From positions 1-40,384 of the forward strand of contig CAMWJF010000038.1 in NCBI GenBank assembly GCA_947174505.1: a stretch of DNA of 40,384 nt, read 5' to 3'. Numbering within the stretch: position 1 is the first letter of the stretch; each line of letters begins with the position of its first letter. This DNA is from an uncultured Lachnospiraceae bacterium (lineage in GTDB: Bacteria > Bacillota > Clostridia > Lachnospirales > Lachnospiraceae). The position numbers and the translations under genes were made by a program. Below the pieces are notes generated by a model. It was not told the DNA's origin. It saw only the letters and a list, made by a program, of their open reading frames with translations, and searched no databases. Positions 1-7,424 of the stretch are shown piece after piece.

Positions 1-27
1 AGAATGCTCCGCATTCTCCTTGAATGG

Positions 28-51
28 TTTACACTGTCGCAATTTCCTATA
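28..51 (+). repeat. dispersed intergenic repeat, copy 1
   Basis: This 24-bp stretch starting TTTACACTG and ending CCTATA matches 22 of 24 positions of 22192-22215, in the same orientation. In both places a small hairpin precedes it. Here the hairpin is AGAATGC/GCATTCT at 1-17 with a 3-nt loop; at the other copy it is a 10-bp stem. The copies lie in unrelated intergenic contexts, which suggests a dispersed repeat rather than a gene-specific regulatory site. The window edge prevents seeing the full left extent. Confidence 0.6.
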
Positions 52-97
52 GAAAATAGCGGCGCCTGATTCCGATAGAAACCGAAAAAGGCGCCGC
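51..97 (-). terminator. probable terminator of the alpha-galactosidase gene
   Basis: A 9-bp perfect stem (GCGGCGCCT at 59-67, AGGCGCCGC at 89-97) encloses a 21-nt loop about 50 nt past the alpha-galactosidase stop. On the minus strand it is followed by TATTTTC, a modest T-rich tail. The loop is long and the T tract is interrupted, so it may be a weak terminator or simply a 3' stabilising stem. Confidence 0.4.
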
Positions 98-147
98 CAT
101 AAACTACTGGCAATATTCCGGCGTTTGCCAGGCATTTATGCTGCATT

Positions 148-2346
148 TTACCCTTCCACCACAAACAGTCTGGCCATCACCGGCTTTTCAAAAGTAACCG
201 TCAACACATCCTTTTCCACCGCGAAACTGACCGGCTCCTTTTCCGGATAAAGGCAGGAAACCTTGATCCCGCTTTCAGCGAAAGGCAGACTGCCAAGGGG
301 GATGGATAAAGTCGTATCCGAGCACATCGTACCGGCCTTTAAACGCCTGTCATTGCTCTTCCCCTCCATCTGTCTCTTCCAGACGGCCAGATACGCCCTT
401 TTTTCCGTCTGGAGACCGCCGCACGCCCACAGGTCTTCATTGTCCGTCACATCCAGCGGATAAAACGGCACCGCTCTCCTGATATCCTCACGCAGCTTTT
501 TATAGCATGCGATACCTTCTTTCACCAGTTCCATACGTTCCGCAGAAAGCTCCGCCAGATGGCCGCTCTGGTGCACACGGCCAAGCATGGCGTTTACCAT
601 GTTATAAATGACTTCCTCTTTGTCTCCCTGCCGCATGGGATAAGACCAGACCGCCGCCTGCTCCGGCGTCACCCCGGCTCCCGCGTTCGCCGCAATGGTA
701 GCGTAGTTGCGGTAATCCTCCTGATCCGAGGTGGACTGGATGCTATAGCGGGAAAGCAGCGCGTAGTCAATCCGCAGGCCGCCGCTGGAGCAGTTCTCGA
801 TCACCAGATCGGGATATCTGGCAAACACGTCGTCCAACCACGCAAGGTAGGCGCGCTCATGCGCAAGCATCCCCTGACCCACACTCTCCGCGCCGATTTC
901 CGTGCCAATCCCCGGCTCGATATTGTAATCCATTTTAATATATCCCACGCCGTACTCTTTCACCACACGGTCAACAACCTCATTGACATGGGCAATCACC
1001 GCCGGATTGCGGAAATCAAGCTGGTATCTGCTCCTGTCAAACACCCTTTTGCCATGGCGCACAAAAAACCAGTCGTCCGGCGCTTTCTTCGCCTTCTCAC
1101 AGTTGATCCCCATGACCTCAAGCTCCAGCCAGACGCCGGGAACCATGCCCTTGCTGTGGATGTAATCCGTCACCTCCTTGATGCCGTTCGGGAACCGCTC
1201 CCTGCACTCCTGCCATTCGCCCACGCTGTCCCACCACTCGCCGGGCGCGTACCATCCCGCATCAATCACATAATATTCACAGCCGCACCGCGCCGCCGCG
1301 TCAATCAACGGCAGTTCCTTCTCGGTGGTGGGATCGCCGAACAGACAGTTCATATAATCGTTAAAGATCACCGGCAGATTTTCGTTGTCCCGATTGGGTC
1401 TGCGGATCAGACGGCGGTATCTGGTCAGCTCACCGACCGCTTTCTCAAAGCTGTCCTCCGTCACGCCCACAGCCACCGGCACCGAGGTAAAGCTCTCGCC
1501 GGGCGAAAGGTTCTTAAACCAGTGGGACTGCACCTCCGTGGGACCGCTGACGCAGACATAAAAATGGGTGTTCTGGTCGCCGATTTCATAATGCCAGGAA
1601 CCATTGTGCTCGATCTGCCAGAACAGGCTGGTATGCGCCTGCGTATTCTCAATATAGCCCAAGGGCAGATATTTCTTGGAAGACCAGTTGCCGGTATTGG
1701 TCACCTCAAACACCTGCGAAGTGCGCTGGTATACGCCCGGCTGTGTCTGGGCAAGTCCCACATCCCCGAAGGTGTACTCTTTGATACTCATCTCCTTCTG
1801 CCAGCCGTTGTAGGGAACCCGCAGCTTCATCTTGGCGTCGGAAGTTTTATCCCCCTCCTTCTCAATCCCTGTATAGCAGAAAGAAGAAAGGTATTCCAGA
1901 CACTGTGTTTCCTCCCCTGCGTTGGTCACCCGGTTCCACATGCGTACAACGGAAGTGCCGTTGTAGAACTGCATCACCGTCTCCACGCGGACGTGAGTCA
2001 CTTCCTTATCCTCCTGCGTGATGGTGAGCCTGCGCCCGGTTTCATTGACACGGTCCTCCATGCCCACATAGGTAAGCAGATATCCCGGCGCCGTCACGAT
2101 ATGCTTGTTTCCGTGTTTCTCATAAGGGCGGTTATAGCCAGATAAGCTGATCTGCACGAGCTGAAACGCCTCGTCAATAAACTGCCCTTTTCTCACCTGA
2201 TCCTCGGCCTTACACTCCGGCCCCACCTTACAGAGATCTTCTTCCCGAAATGCATTCTTTGAAAAATGAAGGAGTTTTAACTGCCTCTTTTCCGTAATCC
2301 CGAACACGATGTGGATATCGTTTTCATGCACTTTGATGTATTCCAT
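148..2346 (-). CDS. alpha-galactosidase, GH36
   Basis: A 732-residue enzyme expected to release terminal alpha-galactose from oligosaccharides such as raffinose or melibiose. It has the GH36 layout: an N-terminal beta-sandwich domain, a (beta/alpha)8 catalytic barrel from about residue 300, and a C-terminal beta domain. Barrel motifs include YVIDAGWY, the nucleophile segment KMDYN (Asp473) and ENCSSGGLRIDY; the likely acid/base is Asp541 in STSDQEDY. The common family form near the acid/base is WxSDNTD, so the pocket rim differs from classical members. No signal peptide is visible, so it is probably cytoplasmic. The start at 2346 is chosen because GGAGG (2352-2356) sits 5 nt upstream; the longer frame to 2421 has no comparable site. 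No transporter adjoins it in the window. The family call is firm; the exact substrate is inferred. Confidence 0.92.
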   Translation of the reverse strand: MEYIKVHENDIHIVFGITEKRQLKLLHFSKNAFREEDLCKVGPECKAEDQVRKGQFIDEAFQLVQISLSGYNRPYEKHGNKHIVTAPGYLLTYVGMEDRVNETGRRLTITQEDKEVTHVRVETVMQFYNGTSVVRMWNRVTNAGEETQCLEYLSSFCYTGIEKEGDKTSDAKMKLRVPYNGWQKEMSIKEYTFGDVGLAQTQPGVYQRTSQVFEVTNTGNWSSKKYLPLGYIENTQAHTSLFWQIEHNGSWHYEIGDQNTHFYVCVSGPTEVQSHWFKNLSPGESFTSVPVAVGVTEDSFEKAVGELTRYRRLIRRPNRDNENLPVIFNDYMNCLFGDPTTEKELPLIDAAARCGCEYYVIDAGWYAPGEWWDSVGEWQECRERFPNGIKEVTDYIHSKGMVPGVWLELEVMGINCEKAKKAPDDWFFVRHGKRVFDRSRYQLDFRNPAVIAHVNEVVDRVVKEYGVGYIKMDYNIEPGIGTEIGAESVGQGMLAHERAYLAWLDDVFARYPDLVIENCSSGGLRIDYALLSRYSIQSTSDQEDYRNYATIAANAGAGVTPEQAAVWSYPMRQGDKEEVIYNMVNAMLGRVHQSGHLAELSAERMELVKEGIACYKKLREDIRRAVPFYPLDVTDNEDLWACGGLQTEKRAYLAVWKRQMEGKSNDRRLKAGTMCSDTTLSIPLGSLPFAESGIKVSCLYPEKEPVSFAVEKDVLTVTFEKPVMARLFVVEG

Positions 2347-2465
2347 TTTTTCCTCCATTCCGAAGCATGCCATGCTCCTTTCAGCTTCCTGCTCCCGGTG
2401 TTGCGGATCATTTGCGTCCATCCCCCTGGCACCGTATGACAGCTTCCTTTTATAAATATACTGCT

Positions 2466-2494
2466 ATTATACCTGTGCCACAATCCAATCGCAA
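2466..2494 (-). promoter_or_regulatory. promoter of the alpha-galactosidase gene
   Basis: On the minus strand, TTGCGA (2489-2494) and a perfect TATAAT (2466-2471) are separated by 17 nt. Transcription would start near 2459, leaving a leader of about 110 nt before the ATG at 2346. I see no strong operator in the leader. Confidence 0.6.
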
Positions 2495-2618
2495 CAGAAT
2501 ATGCCCGACATGCAAAATTCGACACCGTCTGTAACTAATGTTACCATATTTGCAGATCATGTTCACTGTCCTTTTCCTTTTTTCTTTTTATGCTAAGCTA
2601 CTGTATGGAGGTAAGATT

Positions 2619-3054
2619 ATGGAGATCATAACAAGACAAACCGCTGACTATCATTATTGAATATCCCCGGTTAGATCCGAAAACCCAAAAAGTAATTCAG
2701 AGAATCAGGACTCTCGACTATAAGGTGCGTGGAGATAACTGCGGGTCTATTTTTCAAATCCCAATATCAGATATCTATTACGTGGAATCCGTAGAGCGGA
2801 AAACTTTTTTCTACACGAAAGACGAAGTCTATTTGACGGACAAAAAATTATACGAACTGGAAGAGCTGTTAAAAGAAGCCGGCATTGTCCGGATCAGTAA
2901 GTCATATCTAATGAATGTGGACATGCTTTACCGTGTAAGGCGGCTGGCGAACAGCCAGCTTGAAGCAACGCTGACCAACGGCGAAAAACTGATTGTTGCA
3001 AGAACTTATCTGAAAAGCATTAAAAACTGTTTAAAGGAGGTGGTATGGTGTTAA
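2619..3054 (+). pseudogene. LytTR-domain transcriptional regulator, frameshifted near its start
   Basis: The remnant encodes a small LytTR DNA-binding protein of the type paired with DUF3021 membrane proteins. The body, from about 2650 to 3054, reads IPISDIYYVESVERKTFFYT and RISKSYLMNVDML, typical of the LytTR fold. A well-formed start exists at ATG 2619, with GGAGG 7 nt upstream, but that frame stops after 13 codons at 2658-2660. The homologous N-terminal residues (TIIIEYPRLDPKTQ) continue in another frame from about 2644, which has no ATG and opens only after a stop at 2629-2631. A single indel near 2636-2650 would join the two. The only in-frame start codon downstream is GTG 2725, which would remove the N-terminal helix region. 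It is either a pseudogene or a sequence error. Confidence 0.7.
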
Positions 3055-3445
3055 AAGAAATTGTGAAAAAGACACTTATCTTCGCGGCAATCATCATCTT
3101 TACGGTATTTTCCATATCCCTCCTGTCAGTCGGAATGACACCAGAGATCATGCATGTATTCGAGATTTCTATTTTATTTTTTTTGTGACTGCCATACAGC
3201 AATTTGTAAAACAGGTCGCAAGTACCAATTTCATTGTAAATATAATGATTGAATACTTTTCTATTTCCGTTTTTGTTTTCTTATACGGATATTTTGTACA
3301 GTGGTTCTTTAAATCAAACTGGTGGATGGCGTTTGTGTATGTGGCACTCATATATATCCCGGCTTACTTCCTTGATATGGCGGTCGTCAATCGGGATATT
3401 GCTTATATAAATGCGCAGTTGGAAAGGAGACGTGAAAAATGTTAG
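3045..3445 (+). pseudogene. DUF3021 membrane protein, frameshifted at a T8 tract
   Basis: It starts at ATG 3045 with AAAGGAGG just upstream, overlapping the end of the LytTR gene. The first frame gives a hydrophobic 47-residue peptide ending at TGA 3186-3188, right after a run of eight T (3177-3184). The rest of the protein continues in another frame from 3185 to 3445, with two to three membrane segments (FSISVFVFLYGYFVQWFF, MAFVYVALIYIPAYFLD) and the ending INAQLERRREK. Adding one T would restore a continuous protein of about 133 residues, the usual DUF3021 size. DUF3021 proteins normally accompany LytTR regulators and are thought to modulate them. The lesion could be a true mutation, reversible slippage or a sequencing error. 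Confidence 0.72.
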
Positions 3446-4176
3446 CTCTGTTTTTTATCATCACGCTTACATGGACATGGGGCTTTGGGTTTGCCCCCGT
3501 GATCATGGGAATAGAGGGAACTGCACTTGGCACTTTTCTCTTCTATTTTGGCGGCGGTGCGCCGTCCGTAACCGCATTATTTATCGTATTTCTGACCTAC
3601 GCAAAAGAACAAAAAAAGGATTATTTTATGCGCTGTTTCAGTTTTCGGTATATGGGTGCAAAGTGGCCTGTTCTGACATTCCTGTTTTTTACATTAATTC
3701 CCGTTGTGGCCGTCTGGATCGGCGTAGTTTTATTGGGTTATGAGATGCCGGGAATGCGTTTCCTTTATTCCGCCTTCCAAAATCCGCTATACTGGCCTTT
3801 GATACTGATCGTATCCTTAATCTCCGGCCCATTAAACGAAGAATTTGGGTGGCGGGGCTTTGCACTGGACCGGCTGTTTGTCAGATACGGTTTCACAAAA
3901 TCCACGCTGCTGCTTGGCTTTATCTGGGGCATCTGGCATATGGCATGGTATTTTACCCCCGGACAGGCACAGTATGACATGTGGCAGTTTTCCCCGCTCC
4001 TTGCGCTCATGTGGATTCCTCAAATCATGATTTTCAATTTCTCCGTGTCCTTTGTATATGTAAAGACAAAAAGAAGCATTTTGGCCGGCGCGCTGGTACA
4101 TATGTTTTCCAATTTGCTGGGAAGCCAGCTGCTTGCACCCTACTCACCCGAAATGAGTGTGATCCGTTCCAGATGA
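3439..4176 (+). CDS. CPBP-family intramembrane metalloprotease (CAAX/Abi type), possibly C-terminally shortened
   Basis: A 245-residue polytopic membrane protein with the three CPBP signatures in order: NEEFGWRGF (EExxxR), WGIWHMAW (FxxxH-like) and HMFSN (HxxxN). Such proteins are glutamic/metallo-type intramembrane proteases or protease-like factors, often linked to bacteriocin immunity or stress. The ATG lies within the last codons of the DUF3021 frame (ATGTTAG overlap), implying translational coupling and one LytTR-DUF3021-CPBP operon. Family members usually have another hydrophobic helix after the HxxxN segment; here the protein ends soon after at SPEMSVIRSR, and no continuation is evident in other frames. 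With both upstream genes frameshifted, this may be part of the same decay. The substrate is unknown. Confidence 0.82.
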   Translation: MLALFFIITLTWTWGFGFAPVIMGIEGTALGTFLFYFGGGAPSVTALFIVFLTYAKEQKKDYFMRCFSFRYMGAKWPVLTFLFFTLIPVVAVWIGVVLLGYEMPGMRFLYSAFQNPLYWPLILIVSLISGPLNEEFGWRGFALDRLFVRYGFTKSTLLLGFIWGIWHMAWYFTPGQAQYDMWQFSPLLALMWIPQIMIFNFSVSFVYVKTKRSILAGALVHMFSNLLGSQLLAPYSPEMSVIRSR

Positions 4177-4242
4177 ATGAAGCCAGTACTGCAATGAAAT
4201 TATAAAATGGAGATTATGTATCCACCAGATTTATCACAAACC

Positions 4243-4710
4243 TCAATACCCTTTGCCGACATCCACCCACCCTGCACACTGGGAATATTTCTCCAGCTCC
4301 GGGATCGTCAGTTCAATCGCGCTGTTGGAGCTGCCGCAGGCGGGAAATACCGTTTCAAAGCGTTTCAGCGACGCATCCAGATACACCTCCACGCCCTCGT
4401 TTACCGCAAACGGACAGACGCCTCCCACCGCATGGCCCACAAGGGACTCTGCCTCCTCCGGCGAAAGCATTTTCGCCTTCACGCCGAACTGCTCCTTGTA
4501 TTTGCGGTTGTCGATTTTCACATCCCCGGCCGCCACCACAAGCAGGGCATGGCCGTCCACCATGAATGACAGTGTTTTCGCTATCCTCGCAGGCTCACAG
4601 GAAAGAGCGGCAGCCGCCAGCTCCACCGTGGCGCTGGACATGTCAAGCTCCCTGATCTTCTCCTCCATTCCATACTGCCTGAAATATGTTTTTACTCTTT
4701 CAATCGCCAT
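4243..4710 (-). CDS. YbaK/EbsC-type aminoacyl-tRNA deacylase
   Basis: A 155-residue YbaK-fold protein, the family that hydrolyses mischarged tRNAs in trans (for example Cys-tRNAPro or Ala-tRNAPro). The conserved lysine of the RIAKTLSF segment (Lys45) and the downstream motifs GGVCPFAV and GSSNSAIELT are present; the length equals a stand-alone deacylase. The start at 4710 is set by GGAGG at 4716-4720 and the MAIERVKTYF beginning; the frame extends upstream to 4776 without a ribosome site. It is monocistronic, with a clear promoter upstream. Which mischarged tRNA it clears cannot be told from sequence alone. Confidence 0.88.
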   Translation of the reverse strand: MAIERVKTYFRQYGMEEKIRELDMSSATVELAAAALSCEPARIAKTLSFMVDGHALLVVAAGDVKIDNRKYKEQFGVKAKMLSPEEAESLVGHAVGGVCPFAVNEGVEVYLDASLKRFETVFPACGSSNSAIELTIPELEKYSQCAGWVDVGKGY

Positions 4711-4812
4711 GTTTTCCTCCGTTCCAAAGTGCTGTACTTTCCGCTGCGCCGCACAAATGCCCCAAATACAAAACATCGACAGGAAAACAAATGCATGTTC
4801 CTGCCAACGCTC

Positions 4813-4841
4813 ATTATAGCATACAAAAAGGAAAATGAAAA
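4813..4841 (-). promoter_or_regulatory. promoter of the YbaK-type gene
   Basis: A perfect TATAAT (4813-4818) with TTTTCA (4836-4841) 17 nt upstream on the minus strand. It lies immediately after the stop of the preceding gene (4850), giving a leader of about 95 nt. The -35 is weak. Confidence 0.5.
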
Positions 4842-4849
4842 AGATAATT

Positions 4850-5860
4850 TTAAAGCCGGGACAGCGCTAAATCCTGCCGCACCATAGCTGTCTGTCTGGG
4901 AATTTCTTTCATAAAATCCGCCCTGATGTCCGCCCACACTTCCTCCTTCTCCAGATGACAGCAGGCTTTTCCACTGTAAATCATCTCCCACAGCTTTCCC
5001 AGCAGCTCCGGGGTAAGCGCCTCCCCGGAAATCCCTCCCAGACTCCCCGGCACATACTGCTCCACGATTCTGGCTGCCACATAGGGCATATAGATATCCC
5101 CCATCTGCTCCAGCCCCACCGTCTCGTGCACAATCTCCCCATAGAGACATTTGTCGGCTTTCATGACAGAATGCAGCAGCGCGTAAATGGTGCCCAGCCT
5201 GTGCGCCGGTTTGTCAGAGACAAACCAGTCTGCCAGATCCCGCACATAACCGTAGCACATAATATCTGCCCAAAGATTCTTATCCCAGGCGCTGTTAAAA
5301 TTTTCACTGAGAATGTATTCGATCAGATTTACCGTATCTTTATAGGAGCCCTTCAGCTCCTTCAAACGAAACGCATAGATTTTGTGATTCTCCAATGGTG
5401 TTTCCAGTACATCCACGATTTCCTGTATGGCCGACAGCCCGAATCTCTCCTGCATGGCAGTCAGATTCTCTTCCTTGGGCCCGCATCCACCTTCATAATC
5501 CGTGAAAATGGGCTGATGGCAGAAGGTAAAAATGCCATATTTCTGATACAGTCCGGGATAAACCACCGAGTAACGCTGGTAAGCGACCGGATTCTCAGAC
5601 AGCGTCAGCATATGCCTGTCCGGCTCATTGGTATAATGCCCCTGATAGATAATACCCGCCCCTTTGTAATATGTATGCCCCTCAGAGATACCACACCGCC
5701 TCCGAGGAACCGGCGTAATCGTCTCCGGCAGCGCCACCTCATCAACCTGCACGCCCATATAATCCAGAACTGGCACTCTGTCCGTATGTAATATAAAGTC
5801 TGTCCCTGCCAACTGCCGTCTCTGCCTTTCTGTCTGTACTCTACTGATAATACGAATCAC
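4850..5860 (-). CDS. protein of unknown function downstream of cutC
   Basis: I do not recognise this family. The open frame encodes a soluble, aromatic-rich protein of about 336 residues with no signal peptide and no evident membrane segment. Distinctive stretches are VPVLDYMGVQVDEVALPE, GHTYYKGAGIIYQGHYTNEP, FTFCHQPIFTDYEGGCGPKE and GDIYMPYVAARIVEQYV; the second half looks alpha-helical. The start is unresolved. After the CutC stop (5889-5891) there is no ATG with a ribosome site; candidates are GTG 5860, TTG 5812 and GTG in the HTDRVPVL segment, none with a good Shine-Dalgarno. I list the first in-frame GTG. Translation may depend on coupling to CutC. An N-terminal deletion is also possible. 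The composition looks truly coding, so the doubt concerns the start and function. Confidence 0.6.
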   Translation of the reverse strand: MIRIISRVQTERQRRQLAGTDFILHTDRVPVLDYMGVQVDEVALPETITPVPRRRCGISEGHTYYKGAGIIYQGHYTNEPDRHMLTLSENPVAYQRYSVVYPGLYQKYGIFTFCHQPIFTDYEGGCGPKEENLTAMQERFGLSAIQEIVDVLETPLENHKIYAFRLKELKGSYKDTVNLIEYILSENFNSAWDKNLWADIMCYGYVRDLADWFVSDKPAHRLGTIYALLHSVMKADKCLYGEIVHETVGLEQMGDIYMPYVAARIVEQYVPGSLGGISGEALTPELLGKLWEMIYSGKACCHLEKEEVWADIRADFMKEIPRQTAMVRQDLALSRL

Positions 5861-5888
5861 AGCACCAGAAAGTTTCGTTTTGCCTGCC

Positions 5889-6647
5889 TTAATTGATATG
5901 CTCCTGAATCGCTCTCTTTGCCTCCGCCACAACACTGCTGTCCGTCCTGAAAATGCTGTATTCATCCATGACAGGAAGTCCCATGGGAACATCCTCTTTG
6001 CGGTAATCCATCCCGCTGTCCACAACTTTCTTTGCAGACAGGTGATAGCTGGTAATGTCCGTGTCCCTACAAAACTGCCGTATCACCTCAGGCGTCACAC
6101 CCGCACCCGCCATAATGCGCGGCGCTCCTGCCTCCTTCTGCAGCTCACACAACTGTTTTAACAGCGGCAGCCCCATAAGGCATTCCCTCTTCTGCCCGGA
6201 TGTCAGTATGGTATCGACTCCCAATTCCCGCGCCTGTCCATATGCCTTTATGGGATCCGCACACACGTCGAAGGCGCGGTGCAGCGTAACCTTCATATCA
6301 CCCGCCACCGCTATCAGCTCCCGCATCTGATCCATATGAATGCCACCGTCCGCCTGCAGACAGCCGATCACCACACCCTCTGCGCCTGCTTCCCGAAAGA
6401 GCGCCACTTCTCTTTTTAAAATCTGAAACTCATATGCGGTATAGAGGAAATCCCCAAACCGTGGCCGCAGCAGCACCCGAACCGGCAGACTGCAGCAGGC
6501 GCTGACCTGTTCAAACAGCGCCAGCCCGGGCGTTATGCCACCGATTACAAGGGCCGCACACAATTCCAGACGGTCCGCCCCGCCCTCTGCCGCCGCAAGA
6601 GCGGATTCCACGCTGTCCACACAACATTCCAATATATATTTTTTCAT
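5889..6647 (-). CDS. cutC: CutC family protein
   Basis: A 252-residue TIM-barrel protein of the CutC family, once tied to copper homeostasis, though that role is doubtful in many bacteria. Hallmarks are the N-terminal KYILECCVDSVESALAAAEGGADRLELC, the segment PVRVLLRPRFGDFLYT (family: VMIRPRxGDF.Y), MKVTLHRAFD and ILTSGQ. The start at 6647 follows AGGAAGG three nt upstream; the frame continues to 6680 without support. It is followed by the unknown protein at 4850-5860, probably in the same transcript. No copper gene is nearby, so a copper role cannot be inferred from context. Confidence 0.9.
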   Translation of the reverse strand: MKKYILECCVDSVESALAAAEGGADRLELCAALVIGGITPGLALFEQVSACCSLPVRVLLRPRFGDFLYTAYEFQILKREVALFREAGAEGVVIGCLQADGGIHMDQMRELIAVAGDMKVTLHRAFDVCADPIKAYGQARELGVDTILTSGQKRECLMGLPLLKQLCELQKEAGAPRIMAGAGVTPEVIRQFCRDTDITSYHLSAKKVVDSGMDYRKEDVPMGLPVMDEYSIFRTDSSVVAEAKRAIQEHIN

Positions 6648-6919
6648 GAGCCTTCCTCTCCTTCCATGCACATGCGTCATATCCCCCCAATGTCAAAAGC
6701 GATCTGTGTCATTTGTAAAGCCATACTAATCCGCCCACTTTCCAGCCGAAGGATTCCCTGTGCCTTTTCCCTTGAAACCGTCGCACTGACCGCCATAATG
6801 CCGCTCTACAGAATCTCAAATCCACGCTAACCAAGTACCGAAATCCGTATACATCCTGATTCGGATTCTGCTCTCTCATCTGTCTGCCTGATCTGTCAGC
6901 GGAAAGAAACTGCCTTTCA

Positions 6920-7312
6920 TCACAGCTTTATCACTTCCGGCTCATGGGTAAAGGATGAAAATGTTGCGGCTGCATCCTTAAAATAGAATACCTCTGTATT
7001 GCCGTCGTCCGCAGAATACATCTTATGCAGGGAAGGGTATGCATCAAGAAGGGACTGTCTTGCCTCCCTGCGGTCATCCTCCACAAGCTCACCCGCTATT
7101 CTGAGCCACTCGCCGCCTTTGAACGCACATATCTCCGCTTTCGGATTCGTATGTAACTGTTTGGACACCTCTTTTGATTTGCCGGTCTGGATATACAGCC
7201 TGCCTTCAAAAATATGCGCCGTGCCAAACGGGCGTACCCTTGGCTGGTCGCCCTCTACGGTTGCCAGATAATAGATTGCTGCTTCTTTTAAGAATTTTAC
7301 GACTTTTTCCAT
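6920..7312 (-). CDS. pyridoxamine 5'-phosphate oxidase-like (PNPOx) family protein
   Basis: A 130-residue split-barrel flavin-binding protein. The sequence MEKVVKFLKEAAIYYLATVEGDQPRVRPFG, then GRLYIQTGKSKEVSKQL and NPKAEICAF, is typical of the small PNPOx-like proteins that bind FMN or F420/haem-type cofactors and often act as reductases or detoxifiers. It is too short to be a genuine PdxH. GGAGGG lies 7 nt before the ATG. It is separated from the upstream chemoreceptor gene by an intrinsic terminator, so it needs its own promoter between 7313 and 7380; I could not pick one with confidence. The roughly 240 nt between its stop and cutC contain no convincing gene. Confidence 0.85.
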   Translation of the reverse strand: MEKVVKFLKEAAIYYLATVEGDQPRVRPFGTAHIFEGRLYIQTGKSKEVSKQLHTNPKAEICAFKGGEWLRIAGELVEDDRREARQSLLDAYPSLHKMYSADDGNTEVFYFKDAAATFSSFTHEPEVIKL

Positions 7313-7383
7313 GCTGTTGCCCTCCTGCTTATTTAGTTGTTTACATATTTTCTGAATCCCCCTCTATCGGACAGAAGCGAACG

Positions 7384-7412
7384 AAAAAGAGACCGCCATC
7401 CGGACAGTCTCT
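7384..7412 (-). terminator. intrinsic terminator of the Cache chemoreceptor gene
   Basis: On the minus strand AGAGAC (7407-7412) pairs with GTCTCT (7388-7393), extended inward by several G-C and G-T pairs to about 10 bp, and is followed by TTTTT (7384-7388). It starts about 13 nt after the stop of the chemoreceptor gene at 7425. Confidence 0.85.
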
Positions 7413-7424
7413 TCTCATCTACTC

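Noticed and set aside
559..2145. A 528-codon open frame on the plus strand opposite the alpha-galactosidase
   Set aside because: The sense frame has full GH36 motifs; the antisense translation is rich in His, Arg and Leu with no domain, as expected of a shadow.
6681..6919. A 39-codon open frame and a 6-bp stem in the gap between the PNPOx-like gene and cutC
   Set aside because: No ribosome site, no homology that I recognise, and the stem is weak; I see no gene there.
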